A stretch of 64,000 nt of DNA from Limnephilus marmoratus (GCA_917880885.1 OU862930.1:32742040-32806039); one strand, 5' to 3'; positions 21,841 to 33,290 are shown, counted from the stretch's first letter. Notes: generated from the sequence alone by a model not told the origin. Made by a program: numbers and translations.

Positions 21841-22040
21841 TGTAGTGTATTCACACATGTATAGTTGTGAATAACTCTGTCGTCTCAGGCAGTGCACGCG
21901 CGGAGTTGTGGGGCGTAGGACGGTACTGGGCGACCGACTGCATAGAGAAGACGCGGGGACGCTTGCCGTGAGCCGATATCAGTTAAGATGAGTGTTACTT
22001 GTTCTTTCTTAATATTAACCTTTACATAGTGTACATTACA
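21841..22040 (+). repeat. 5' LTR of gypsy element 2
   Basis: TGTAGTG...CATTACA, 200 bp. TGTGGCGACGAGG follows and should include the primer-binding site (TGGCGAC core). Confidence 0.9.
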
Positions 22041-22835
22041 TGTGGCGACGAGGTAAACTGTAAGTAATCTAAGGATTTTTTACAAAAAAATGTAAAGCTA
22101 GGCAAGTACACTTATTTAGCTGTCAGTTGCATAGTTGTTCTTTTATTTGTCGTTTGACGGGAATGGCGTCGGAACATGAAATTAATGTTGGATTTGTTTT
22201 GGAAGTCGGAAAAACGGCGTGTTTACCGGAATTACTTTACCAGAATATATAAGGGGGCATTTGGTGGAGAAGGCATGGATTGATGTTGGAAAAAAGGCAT
22301 TTGACATCGCTTGAAATCATGTTAACTCCACGGCTGCGTGGAAGGTGATCTGGTTCAGTGTATTTCGGGTGGTGCCGTGTACGGAGGCCGGCATTGAAGA
22401 GTGGTACATCTACAGGGTGCTTGTGGTTGCGTCACAATCGCGTAGTTTGTGGGTGTCTCCATGAACGGGGGACTTTAGGTAACCTAGGTTCCTATGAGAG
22501 CATTTAAGGGGAGTGATATACCAACGGAATTGTCAACCATACCTACCTACTTATTAAAATGAATTCATTTATTTATTTATACGGAGTTTTACAGATGTTT
22601 GCACCTACGTGAGAACTATCCAGTTATAAAACTCAGTTATTTCACAATTATAAAAATCTACAATTAAATACAGATACATACAATTACAAAAAGAAAAACA
22701 TCATAAATAAAAATACAGAATTATATATACAAGGTCACTCGAGTAACACATTACAATGAGTGATAAGAGACATATAATGTTCTTCGATAATCACCGAAAG
22801 TATCGTGCGGTGGTGAGCAGTTTTTATTGCAGTGG
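22041..22835 (+). other. Leader of gypsy element 2
   Basis: Untranslated leader. A 29-codon frame beginning MASEHEINVGF starts at 22164 and could be the original gag start, now cut off. The rest is non-coding. Confidence 0.35.
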
Positions 22836-24345
22836 GGCATTAAATTGCGACTTGGCATTGGATTGTGACTTGACATTAAATTGCGACTTTGCATTAAATT
22901 GCGGCCGGGCATTCAATTACGACTTGGCATTGAATTGCGACTAGACATTAAATTACGACTTTGCATTAAATTGCGGTTGGGCATTCAATTGCGGTTGGGC
23001 ATTCAATTGCAACTTTGCACTGAATTGCGGCGGAGCATTAAATTGCGACTTGTATTAAATTGCGACTTTGCATTAAATTGCGGCTGGGCATTCAATTGCG
23101 ACTTGGCATTAAATTGCGACCTGCATTGAATTGCGGCTGGGCATTAAATTGCGACTTTGCATTAAATTGCGGCTGGCGTTCATTTGCAATTTTGCATTGA
23201 ATTGCGGCGGGGCATTAAATTGCGACTGGCATTAAATTGCGACCTGCATTGAATTGCGGCTGGGCATTAATTTGCGACTTTGCATTAAATTGCGGCTGGC
23301 GTTCATTTGCAATTTTGCATTGAATTGCGGCGGGGCATTAAATTGCGACTGGCATTAAATTGCGACTTTGCATTAAATTGCGGCTGGGCATTCAATTGCG
23401 ACTTGGCATTAAATTGCGACTCTGCATTGAATTGCGGCTGGGCATTAAATTGCGACTTGGCATTAAATTGCGACTTGGCATTAAATTGCGACTTGGCATT
23501 GAATTGCGAATTGGCATTAAATTGCGATTATGCATTGAATTGCGGCTATGCATTAAATTGCGAATTGGCATTGAATTGCGACTTGGCATTAAATTGAGAC
23601 TGTGCATTAGATTGCGACTGGGCATTCAATTGCGACTGAGCATTTAGTTACAGTAAGGTTGCAATATGCGTATGAGTATGACTTAAAAAAATAATAATAA
23701 AAGCATTATATTGCGGATATTGATGAATACTTGGTGTACAATTTGCATTAAATTGCGGAGATGTACCGGTATAGCATTAAATTGCGGACATACCTCTACA
23801 TGGCATTAAATTGCGAAGTTTTCAAGAGTTTCGGAAAAAAAAATAATAAAAGCATTATATTGCGGATATTGATGAATACTTAGTGCATAATTTGCATTAA
23901 ATTGCGGAGATGTACCGGTATAGCATTAAATTGCGGACATACCTCTACATGGCATTAAATTGCGAAGTTTTCAAGAGTTTCGGAAAAAAAATAATAAAAG
24001 CATTATATTGCGGATATTGATGAATACTTAGTGCACAATTTGCATTAAATTGCGGAGATGTACCGGTATAGCATTAAATTGCGAACATACCCCTATAGAG
24101 GTTCGGAAAAAGATAATAAAAGTATTGTATTGCGGATATTGATGAATACTTAGTGTACAACTTGCATTAAATTGCGGAGATTTACAAGTATAGCATTAAA
24201 TTGCGAAGTTTTCGAGAGATTCGAAAAAAATAATAAAAGCATTATATTGCAGATATCGATGAATACATAGTACAACTTGCATTAAATTGCGGATATTTAC
24301 CGTATAGCATTAAATTGCGGACATATACCTTCTTGGCATTAAATT
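22836..24345. repeat. Tandem repeat (GCATTAAATTGCGACTTG and variants)
   Basis: From 22836 to about 23645 the unit is about 18 bp, six codons, giving ALNCDL-type or RLGIKL-type open frames. From about 23690 the same core is embedded in a higher-order unit of roughly 150 bp (marker AGCATTATATTGCGGATATT), repeated about five times up to the gag remnant. GCATTAAATTGCG is the shared core throughout. Confidence 0.9.
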
Positions 24346-24728
24346 GCGAAGTTTTCGAGAGGTTCGAATGTGAAGGGGAGGTTGGTTCAGTTTCTGCCCG
24401 TTGGGAAAGATGGAAAAGAAGTCTGAACCTTTACCTCGAGGCGACAGGCATAAACACCGAGGCAAAGAAAATAGCTAGTCTCTTACATATCGGTGATCCC
24501 GAGTTACAAGAAATTTTCTACAACATCCCGGAAGCTAATGCAACTGAAGGTGAACCTTCATTGCGATGTTAAACGTGAACAAAAAATTAGACAACTACTT
24601 TGCACCTAAACAGAGCAAAGTATATAAGCGACATCTGTTTCGTCTCCTAAAACAGAAACAGGATGAGAAGTTCAAAAAAATTGTTGTCAGACTTCGACTA
24701 CAGGCCAAGAAGTGTCAGTTTGGTGAAT
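24345..24728 (+). pseudogene. Gag remnant of gypsy element 2
   Basis: FECEGEV...RWERWKRSLNLYLEATG and DPELQEIFYNIP match gypsy Gag N-termini. After a frame change near 24565 it continues NKKLDNYFAPKQSKVYKRH and QDEKFKKIVVRLRLQAKKC. No zinc knuckle remains. The tandem repeat runs directly into its 5' side, so the native start is lost. Confidence 0.75.
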
Positions 24729-25148
24729 AAAGAAAACGAGCATATCATAGACCAAATAACTAAAAAGGGTAATTCAGAAGAACCCCGAAAAAAGATATTG
24801 AAAACAGGGGACAAGATCGGTTTGGATGAAAAGTTGCAGAAGCGAATGCACTGGAAGCCATAGATCGTCAATTAGGAAACTTTCGTATGAAACCTATGGA
24901 AAGTTAGTCAATCAACAGAGTAGGAACAGAGACATGGAAGGAAAAAAGAATTATGATAGTGTTAGAAGAAAATAGCATGAGTTTGAGGGACGACAAATTC
25001 ATTTTTGGAATGAAGAAAATCCACTTCACGATCTCGCTTACAACAGACAATGGGGGAAATTTTCCAGCGAAGACTTTAGATTTTCTGTGCAGAGAGGAAC
25101 ATACGACTCTATAATAGCATTCCCTACTGGCCGCAATAAAACGGAGAG

Positions 25149-25415
25149 GTGGAGCGTCAGAATAGGGACATCGTAAAACACCTCAAGATTTCTCAAGTAG
25201 AGAACGATAAATGGAAAGAGGCTCTTCGTAAGTACAAGGTGATGTACAACAGTACACTTCATACAGTTACAGGAAAAACACCTGCAGAACTGTTCTTTAG
25301 AGGACAATTTCGAGACAAGCTGCCTATAATTCAGGACATGACGCATCTCTCAGAGGACCTTGAAATGAGGGATAGAGATAAAAGAAAAAGGGTAGGAATA
25401 AGTAGAGATGAATAG
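25149..25415 (+). pseudogene. Integrase C-terminal remnant of gypsy element 2
   Basis: MERQNRDIVKHLKISQ and YNSTLHTVTGKTPAELFF are the segment after the DDE Glu of gypsy integrases. It joins gag-derived sequence after a deletion of the central pol region. About 88 codons remain, then a stop and a degenerate C-terminal domain to about 25680. Confidence 0.75.
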
Positions 25416-25820
25416 AAGAGCTATTGCTTGTAAATTGGAAGTTGGTGATAAAGTATACGTCAAGAACATGACTAAAAAAAAAACCCAAAACACATATCGT
25501 TAAAGCGAACAAAGGAGGAGACGTAAGTCTTCGGAATGATGAAACTGATCAGCGAATCAGATGACACATACACCTTAAAGGAGTGGAAGGACATTGGAAG
25601 GTGCTAGATGATGAGAATAATACTAGTGCTGCTCAAACAAACGATAATGGCCATGTAAATCAACTACAATTCGAGTGAATAAATTGATGGATAATAATGA
25701 GGAAATAATTGATGATTAGTTATTAAACATAATTTGAATAAGGACTTGCTGATTGTACTTGATATAGGTACTTATGGAAAAATAAAATATTTATTATTAA
25801 AAACAATAATAAGGGAGGGA

Positions 25821-26020
25821 TGTAGTGTATTCACACATGTATAGTTGTGAATAACTCTGTCGTCTCAGGCAGTGCACGCGCGGAGTTGTGGGGCGTAGGA
25901 CGGTACTGGGCGACCAACTGCATAGAGAGGACGCGGGGACGCTTGCCGTGAGCCGATATCAGTTAAGATGAGTGTTACTTGTTCTTTCTTAATATTAACC
26001 TTTACATAGTGTACATTACA
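25821..26020 (+). repeat. 3' LTR of gypsy element 2
   Basis: 200 bp and nearly identical to 21841-22040. Polypurine tract AAGGGAGGGA at 25811-25820. Confidence 0.9.
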
Positions 26021-26408
26021 ATGATCAACCGACAACAATAATACCGCTGTAAACACGCTGTGAAATTCGTTCCTGTTAAAAATTAAACAAGTAAATATTC
26101 TAAACATATTTAACAAAAAAAGAGTTCGCTAATATATGCGGAATTGTAGTAGCAGTGTATTAAAGAAGTATCAAGCTGTACTAGAACATCTTATAATAAC
26201 TTAAATCCGATTTTAAAAAAAAAACGAGTTTGCTTTCAAAACAATTGATAAACAGCGATCATTCAGTCCGAACTCGGTGCTCGCCGTACCCGCCAGTGTT
26301 GAACTCAGTTTGTGTGTGTGTGTACGTGACTGTCAACTCGACCACCGACCAACACCTTCCACGCAGGGCCGCTAAACCTATTTTCGCTCTACATTTCGAA
26401 GCAGTACC

Positions 26409-26615
26409 ATGGACTCCTGTGACACCTTTTCTTTCATCTCTGCGGCAAACAATATTATAAATTCCTTACAAAATACTATAATGGACCCAAGCAATAAGTT
26501 CACAAAAAAACAAATAGGAAAATTATCTCCAAAACTCACAGAACTGCTAGGGAATATAAGCTTTGTTGCTACCAAAATGGGCATTCTAGAGAATAATCAG
26601 CCTGCGGAAGCCTAA
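26409..26615 (+). pseudogene. Non-LTR ORF1 N-terminal fragment
   Basis: 68 codons: MDSCDTFSFISAANNI, then DPSNKFTKKQIGKLSPKLTE. It parallels the ORF at 7555. Zinc knuckles and endonuclease are deleted; RT sequence follows from about 26612. Confidence 0.7.
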
Positions 26616-28153
26616 GTGGAATATTCCCATCAAACTACAAAAAAGCCATTGTAACACCTGTGTATAAATCCGGAGATTCGAAAGAAATAAACAATTACCG
26701 GCCAATATCGTTAATATCCAATGTAGCAAAAATATACGAAAGAGTTATAAAGAAACAAATTGTAGATTACGTGGAAAATAAAAAATGTATTAACCCCAGT
26801 CAATATGGTCAATACGCCCAATATCGTTAATATCCAATGTAGCAAAAATATACGAAAGAGTTATAAAGAAACAAATTGTAGATTACGTGGAAAATAAAAA
26901 ATGTATTAACCCCAGTCAATATGGTTTCAGAGAAAAAATGAGCACGCAAGACGCAATAGCGGAACTAACTAGAGTTATTTATAAAGCGCTGGATAAAGGT
27001 AAAAAATGCCTAAGTATATTCATTGACCTCCGTAAAGCTTTTGACAGTGTTTCACATTCAAAATTAATCAACAAACTAAATAATGTAGGTATAACCGATA
27101 AAGCTAAATCGTGGATAAATAGTTATCTATATCAAAGAACACAACAAGTAAAAGTAAACAACGAATTAAGTGATGTAGAAAAAATTAATTTTGGAATCCC
27201 ACAAGGAACTGTATTGGGCCCAATACTATTTATATTATATGTAAATGAACTTTTTGAGCTTCCTATCATCGGAAAGATTATATCTTATGCGGATGATACA
27301 GTATTAACGATTGCAGAAAACTCTTGGAAAGAGGCCGAAATATCAGCAAATAATGCAATAAATATCATTAAACAATGGTTTGACGAAAATTTACTCTCTT
27401 TAAATGTTGAAAAAACTCATTTTCTACCTCTGAGCCTAACAGAGAATATTTCAAATATAAATGTAAATATTAAAGTTCATGACAGAAATTGTCTACTTAA
27501 AATCGCACCCTGTAACTCAAATTGTATACATATTAGTAGTAAAGAACAAATAAAATATCTCGGAATAATTATCGACAATAATATCAAATGGAAAAATCAA
27601 ATAAACTCCACAGTAGACAGAATGAGGAAACTAATATATATATTTTTCAGACTTAGAAATACTATCTCATTAAAAATAATAAAAGAAATTTACTTTGCAC
27701 TTGCTCATTCTGTATTACAATATGGAATCATAGCTTGGGGGGGTGCATACAAATCATCCCTTCTACCACTCGAAACAATTCTAAAAATTCTTATAAAAAT
27801 TATCCTAAAAAAACCGTATCACTACCAACTATAAACGTATTCCAAGAATTCCCTGTTCCCCCACTTACAAAACTTTACGAAAAAATAGCACTACTTCATC
27901 TACACAAAGATATCTTTAATAAAAATATTACCCCACTGCAAAATATTAGCATAAGGTATACTTCTATTGGTGGACTAAACTAAACTAACTAAACTAACTG
28001 TACCTCACGTACGAACCACAACTGCACAGAATCACTATGTATAAAAAAGGAATAAAATTATTTAATCAATTACCCGCTGATATGCGAACAGAAAAAAATT
28101 ACAACAAATTTAAAAAAAAAATTACATCTTATTTTGGTAGTACCACCATATAA
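26612..28153 (+). pseudogene. Non-LTR reverse transcriptase
   Basis: The longest frame, 26887-27834, holds FREKMSTQDAIAEL, FIDLRKAFDSVSH (motif A), GIPQGTVLGPILF (motif B), SYADDTVL (motif C) and KYLGIIIDNNIKWK. Upstream, AIVTPVYKSGD and NYRPISLISN are split by a 108-bp tandem duplication. After a shift near 27830 the C-terminal part runs to a stop near 28153 (FNQLPADMRTE). Confidence 0.85.
26702..26925 (+). repeat. 108-bp direct duplication in RT
   Basis: Copies 26702-26809 and 26818-26925, separated by 8 bp. The 116-bp offset is not a multiple of three, so the duplication breaks the RT frame. Confidence 0.9.
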
Positions 28154-28412
28154 TTTTAATTTTCTCCTAAATATATTTTTCACTGTTTTGAACTTTTAAA
28201 ATATATAAGTCTAAATCTCTTCACAAGTTAAACTCTTTAGTTTGTGATAAGGATCTTTTTTTTGTTTAAATAATTCTTATGTTATTAAAAAGTTGTCCTC
28301 TCCTAAACACAAGCATTTGCTTTCTTAGGAGAGTGTATAAAATTATGTAAGCTATGTTATGTTATATTATGAAAATGTAAATGAAACTAATATTAATAAA
28401 AAAAATAAAAAA

Positions 28413-28646
28413 AATGTGTTTCTATAAAGCTCCCTTTTGAGAAAATGAATAATTGCTCTCGAAACAAGATAAAGGTTTTTCTCCACTGTGAGTCAGCTTG
28501 TGCCTCGTAAGTTTGCTCTTTAGAGAACATGAATAGTTGCACTCGAAACAGGTTTTTCTCCACTGTGAGTCAGCATGTGTTTGGGCAAATCTCCCTTTCG
28601 AGAACATGAATAGTTGCACTCGGAACAAGAGAAGGTTTTTCTCCAC
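28413..28646 (-). pseudogene. Frameshifted last fingers of the zinc-finger gene
   Basis: Three further fingers continue in other frames (CFECNYSCSLKSKLTRH, CFESNYSFSQKGAL), with 1-2 nt losses near 28640 and 28555 in the A/T runs before GEKP. The last unit stops mid-finger beside the poly-A end of the non-LTR element. Confidence 0.75.
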
Positions 28647-31631
28647 TGTGAGTCAGCATGTGCCTTGTCAGATGGACTTTTTGAGAACATGAATAGTTGC
28701 ACTCGGAAAAGGAAAAGGGTTTTTCTCCACTGTGAGTCAGCATGTGGATCGATAGACCGCACTTTCGAGAACATGAATAGTTGCACTCGGAACAAGAAAA
28801 AGGTTTTTCTCCACTGTGAGTCAGCATGTGCCTTGTAAGATGGACCTTTTGAGAACACGAATAGTTGCAGTCTGAACAGGAAAAGGGTTTTTCTCCATTG
28901 TGAGTCAGCTTGTGCCTCGTGAGTTTGCTCTTTATAGAACATGAATAGTCGCACTCGAAACACGAAAAGGGTTTTTCTCCACTGTGAGTCAGCATGTGGA
29001 TCGATAGACCGCACTTTCGAGAACATGAATAGTTGCACTCGGAACAAGAAAAAGGTTTTTCTCCACTGTGAGTCAGCATGTGCCTTGTCAGATGGACTTT
29101 TTGAGAACATGAATAGTTGCACTCGGAACAGGAAAAGGGTTTTTCTCCACTGTGAGTCAGCATGTGGATCGATAGACCGCACTTTCGAGAACATGAATAG
29201 TTGCACTCGGAACAAGAAAAAGGTTTTTCTCCACTGTGAGTCAGCATGTGCCTTGTAAGATGGACCTTTTGAGAACACGAATAGTTGCAGTCTGAACAGG
29301 AAAAGGGTTTTTCTCCATTGTGAGTCAGCTTGTGCCTCGTGAGTTTGCTCTTTATAGAACATGAATAGTCGCACTCGAAACACGAAAAAGGTTTTTCTCC
29401 ACTGTGAGTCAGCATGTGATTGGGCAAATCTCCCTTTCGAGAACATGAATAGTTGCACTCGGAACAGGAAAAAGTTTTTTCTACACTGTGTGTCAGCATG
29501 TGTTTGGGCAAATCTCCCTTTCGAGAACATGAATAGTTGCACTCGGAACAGGAAAAAGGTTTTTCTCCACTGTGTTTCAGCATGTGGATCGTTAAACTGT
29601 CCTTTCGAGAACATGAATAGTTGCACTCTGAACAGGAAAAAGGTTTTTCTCCACTGTGTTTCAGCATGTGGATCGTTAGATTGCCCTTTCGAGAACATGA
29701 ATAATTGCACTCGGAACAGGAAAAAGGTTTTTCTCCACTGTGTTTCAGCATGTGGATCGTTAAACTGTCCTTTCGAGAACATGAATAGTTGCACTCTGAA
29801 CAGGAAAAAGGTTTTTCTCCACTGTGTTTCAGCATGTGGATCGTTAGATTGCCCTTTCGAGAACATGAATAATTGCACTCGGAACAGGAAAAAGGTTTTT
29901 CTCCACTGTGTTTCAGCATGTGGATCGTTAGATCGCCCTTTCGAGAACATGCATAGTTGCACTCGGAACAAGAAAAAGGTTTTTCTCCACTGTGATTCAG
30001 CTTGTGGATCATCAAACTGCGCTTGTGAGAACATGAATAGTTGCACTCGGAACAGGAAAAAGGTTTTTCTCCGCTGTGAAACAGCATGTGGCTTGTCAGA
30101 TTGCCCTTTTGCGAACATGAATAATTGCACTCGGAACAGGAAAAAGGTTTTTCTCCACTATGAGTCAGCATGTGGATCGATAGACCGCCCTTTCGAGAAC
30201 ATGAATAGTTGCACTCGGAACAAGAAAAAGGTTTTTTTCCACTATGAGTAAGTATGTGCCTTGTCAGATGGAACTTTTGAGAACATGAATAGTTGCACTC
30301 TGAACAGGAAAAAGGTTTTTCTCCATTGTGTTTCAGTATGTGGATCGTTAGATTGCCCTTTCGAGAACATGAATAGTTGCACTCGGAACAAGAAAAAGGT
30401 TTTTCTCCACTATGAGTCAGCTTATGTTTCTTTAAATCTCCCTTAATATGAAATGAATATTTGTAGTACGAACAAGAAAAAGATTTAACTCCAGTATGAT
30501 TGCGAAGGTGTCTTATAAAATTATTCTTATGTGAGCAGGAGTAGTTACATTGAGAACAAGAAAATCCTTTATCCACAGGATGCGTCTTCAGATCTGTCGA
30601 CAAATTTGAAAAACAATATAGATAAAAAAGGCTCATTAAGACTTCTACCTTCGCCAAGTGGAAAAAATGGATACCGTTAAATGTTAAATCTTACTAAGAA
30701 AATCAGTTTTACCTACTGCCTGGTTCGTTCTTTCAGCGCGTTCTAGGCATTCCTTTTTAACATTCGACAGGTCTATGTCTATTTCCATACAGGGAAAACT
30801 CCTTTCATCTTCCTCTCGGGATCCAAAATCCGCCTTGATGGCTACTCTTTTCATATTAGTGCTGCCTGCAATAACAAAATGACAATATATTCATTGATCA
30901 TTGATACACAACTAAACTGTTTTTTTTAAATAAATCTAAAAAAGATTAAAGATATCTATCATTTATCATGTATAGCAGGGAATTTTGATAGAGGCAATAT
31001 AAGATTAAAATTTTTTTGTATTTCTTGGGCATTAACTATGTAACAATTTCTAGACATTTTGTTTTTTAAAGAGTTTTATTAAATGAACATTTGTTACTTA
31101 AATTAAAAGTAACAAAATTTAAGTCACAAATGTACATTTGTTACTTAAAAAGTAAATGTACATTTGTTACTTAAATTAAAAGTAACAAAATTTAAGTAAC
31201 AAATGTACATTTAATAAAACTCTTTAAAAAACAAAATAAGATTAAAAACCCTATATGTCCGCTTTAGGGACCGATGCTTCAAAAAGGATCTTGCTCATGA
31301 AGAAGTCAATGGAAATGTTTTTACTTTCATCAATATTTACGCAAGTAATAATAAGTGTAACTTAAAACATGTGCCAAATAAAATAGATATAAAATTAAGA
31401 AATCGGGAACTTATTGCGAGAAATAAATTTAGTTAAAATTCCAAATAAAACATTTTTAATAATTCAATGGAACTAACTGGCCGTATGAGTAATCTCCGCA
31501 TATTGCAAACATTCCTTCTTTACATCTTGGAGGTCGAAATCTATATCCGTGTGCGGCATTTCACATTCGCCTTCTTCCTGGGGCTCTGGTTCCATCTTGA
31601 TGGAAACGGTATCATGATTTAGTATATCCAT
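28413..31631 (-). CDS. C2H2 zinc-finger protein gene, three exons
   Basis: Likely DNA-binding nuclear protein. Exon 1 is 31631-31478 (ATG at 31631; 51 codons plus 1 nt, with IKMEPEP and VKKEC). Exon 2 is 30865-30713, and exon 3 starts at 30593. Donors (CCA/GTTAGT, GTAG/GTAAAA) and acceptors (TTGCAG, CGACAG) keep phase 1 at both junctions, and the join gives DLKTHPVDKGFSCSQC. Exon 3 encodes about 23 in-frame fingers of the form FSCSECNYSCSRKGNLTIH with GEKP linkers, 84 bp each. Exons 1 and 2 are homologous 51-residue blocks. IKxE and VKKE are possible SUMO sites. The finger frame breaks near 28640, and the C-terminus is cut by the non-LTR insertion at 28411. It may be a recent pseudogene or carry assembly errors. 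Confidence 0.8.
28731..29398 (-). repeat. 420-bp higher-order repeat of five fingers
   Basis: 28731-28978 recurs almost exactly at 29151-29398. The offset is 420 bp, five 84-bp fingers, showing recent block duplication within the array. Confidence 0.85.
30866..31477 (-). other. Intron 1 of the zinc-finger gene
   Basis: 612 bp between exons 1 and 2, GT...AG. It hosts the Penelope-derived palindrome at 31060-31245; otherwise AT-rich with nothing recognised. Confidence 0.7.
31060..31245. repeat. Palindrome built from Penelope-like termini
   Basis: Both arms carry the block AATTTAAGTAACAAATGTAC followed by an ATTTAATAAAACTCTT-type end. The same block lies at 48596-48640, just after the Penelope-like element there. 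Two inverted terminal fragments therefore sit head to head. Confidence 0.7.
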
Positions 31632-31740
31632 GGCCCTGCTGTGGTAGCGCCAGGTAATTTGTTAAAAATTTCTGAAATAGAACATTTGTATGTTGAAAAC
31701 AAGCTGGTTCCCGGGAAGCGTTACGCCATTAAATTAAAAA

Positions 31741-31915
31741 AATGTTTCTTCCAGCGTGTCCTTTCCCATTTATGCGGCCTCCCCTTCCCCTCTCGAGTTC
31801 CCTCTCTGCCTCCTCCACCTTCCCTCTTCCAACTCCACTCCCCCCTTCCCCCATCCCGCGAACCCCCCTCCCGAGTTCGCCTCCCCCTCCTAGGTTCCCC
31901 TCCCCCCTCCCGCGT
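31741..31915. repeat. Pyrimidine-rich low-complexity tract
   Basis: Mostly C and T on the plus strand (TCCCC-rich) for about 175 bp. The open frame across it is low complexity and unlikely to be a protein. Confidence 0.7.
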
Positions 31916-32027
31916 TCCGTAGGTGCATTCAGTCCCGGAACATTCAGTTATAAAACAGCTCGCCTGCCACCAATTGCAATTTTTTATACAAATTTCATAA
32001 TGCCAGAGCTCACGAGTAGTTATATAC

Positions 32028-32110
32028 CAGGGGTGGCCAACTTGATTAGACCCAAGATCTACCGTTCACTGATGAAACCGGTGCGATCTACACAGTTGCG
32101 AGGAAAATGT
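32028..32110 (+). mobile_element. hAT-like terminus (CAGGGGTGGCCAAC)
   Basis: Begins CAGGGGTGGCCAACTTG, followed by AAGATCTACCG, a frequent hAT end. No partner terminus found. Confidence 0.4.
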
Positions 32111-32269
32111 TACAAAAATTACATTGATATTTTTTTACAACTCAACACAGAAGGTCATGAGGAAAGAAATTTCCCTTATGAAAAAAAATTCCATCAGGGC
32201 CTTTGTCATGAAGATGCAGTGTGGAGAGCCATTTTGAAGAGAGAAAAGAGTTAACAAGGGTCAGAAAAT

Positions 32270-32760
32270 CGAGAATGGTATCCATGTATTAGGATTTCGC
32301 ATCTCGAATTTTTCATGTGAGTTGAGGGAATAAGGCAGATTTTAGCTTAAGATTGATTCTGCATCCCCCAAATAATAGTTAAATACGGAACAGTCAATTT
32401 ATTAGAATTTCGCAGCATTTAAAATGCAACTCAAATATAAAGCTTCACTCGTTACATGATAAATCTGCAACATGTTATTTTGATTTATCGTTTCATTCTG
32501 AACCAAAAACTGGATTAAATTAAATCTTTATGCGATTTAAAACTACACTCAGAACATGAAAATGGGTTTTCTTTGATTCTGGCAGCACAAACATAGTCTT
32601 CGACCAAATAAAAACTTCTTTTGAAATGTGTCAGCAGATGAATCCATAACTGGAATTTCACATTCTGAACACAAAACTGGTTTAAGTTAAATCTGCATGC
32701 GAAAAATCAAAATTTAAAGTTCACTCAGATGAAAATGCCTTTTATTTATTCTGCCAGCAC
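32270..32760 (-). repeat. Decayed zinc-finger repeat
   Basis: Contains the recurrent units (ACTCAGAACATGAAAATGGG near 32545; GTCAGCAGATGAATCC near 32627). Coding sense is minus, as in the gene at 28413-31631, but with no open frame. Confidence 0.65.
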
Positions 32761-32789
32761 ATACTTAGTCCCAATTGGGGTATGTTGTG

Positions 32790-33048
32790 AGGCTGAAGGT
32801 AGTGGGGAGAGGAAAGAGGTGGGGAAGAGGAAGATTGGGAAGTACCTGGCTATTCAGATCTGGTCACCAAACACGGCTAAAGCCATTTTCAAGCAACGTT
32901 TCAATTCTGAATGGTGGTCTTACACCAGGGCGATACTGATAGTATCTTCCACTCTGGAACATGCCGCAAATATACTATATATTATTTTAAATGAATTAAT
33001 TGTGAAATAACACAAATTAATCAAATAAAATTTAACGTATGTATCAAT
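32790..33048. other. Unassigned stretch
   Basis: Purine-rich start (GGGGAGAGGAAAGAGG), then AT-rich sequence. No supported feature. Confidence 0.4.
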
Positions 33049-33290
33049 CCCTCCCACCGCGGGTATTCCGAGTCCTGCCGGAGAGGTATACAGGTCTCTC
33101 CCGATCCGGCCTACCACGCAGTTGGTGGGCAGACGCATATGCCGCCAAGATCCGGACGAACCTCACCCCATGAACCCGGGAATCCCTGCTTAGTGACCGA
33201 ACGTAACGAACCACTTGGGGTGACCCATGGCAGAAGTGTAGATAATCCAATAAATGGTTCCCAGACGGCGGTACCCATACCCGAAATTTT
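33049..33290 (-). repeat. Dispersed repeat family X, copy 1
   Basis: The minus strand carries GGGTACCGCCGTCTGGGAAC, CATTTATTGGATTA, TTCCCGGGTTCATGGGGTG and GCGTCTGCCCACC. The same order recurs on the plus strand at 55735-56115 and 59570-59735. Type unknown; a retroelement 3' region is possible. Confidence 0.6.

Larger units (their letters stand above)
21841..26020 (+). mobile_element. Internally deleted Ty3/gypsy element carrying a satellite
   Basis: Identical-length 200-bp LTRs and target duplication ATGAT (21836-21840, 26021-26025). Inside are a leader, a 1.5-kb tandem repeat, a gag remnant and an integrase remnant. Protease, RT and RNase H are absent, so it depends on another element. The LTRs differ at about two sites. 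Confidence 0.9.
26200..28411 (+). mobile_element. Jockey-type non-LTR element, internally deleted
   Basis: Same family as 7555-16735, judged by the ORF1 start. The leader is about 26200-26408. The ORF1 N-terminus is fused to the middle of RT after a deletion, and an A-rich 3' end lies at 28395-28411. It abuts the zinc-finger array directly, so its insertion, possibly with loss of flanking DNA, ends that array. Confidence 0.75.

Noticed and set aside
22756..23647. Repeat proteins (ALNCDL or RLGIKL) from the satellite
   Set aside because: Open frames arise because the unit is 18 bp and lacks stops. No start context or partner domain.
28614..30446. Long plus-strand and alternate-frame ORFs across the zinc-finger array
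   Set aside because: They are out-of-frame or opposite-strand readings of the 84-bp finger repeat, which stays open in several frames.
31641..32254. Proline/serine-rich ORFs
   Set aside because: They read through a C/T low-complexity tract and a hAT-like end. No conserved domain.
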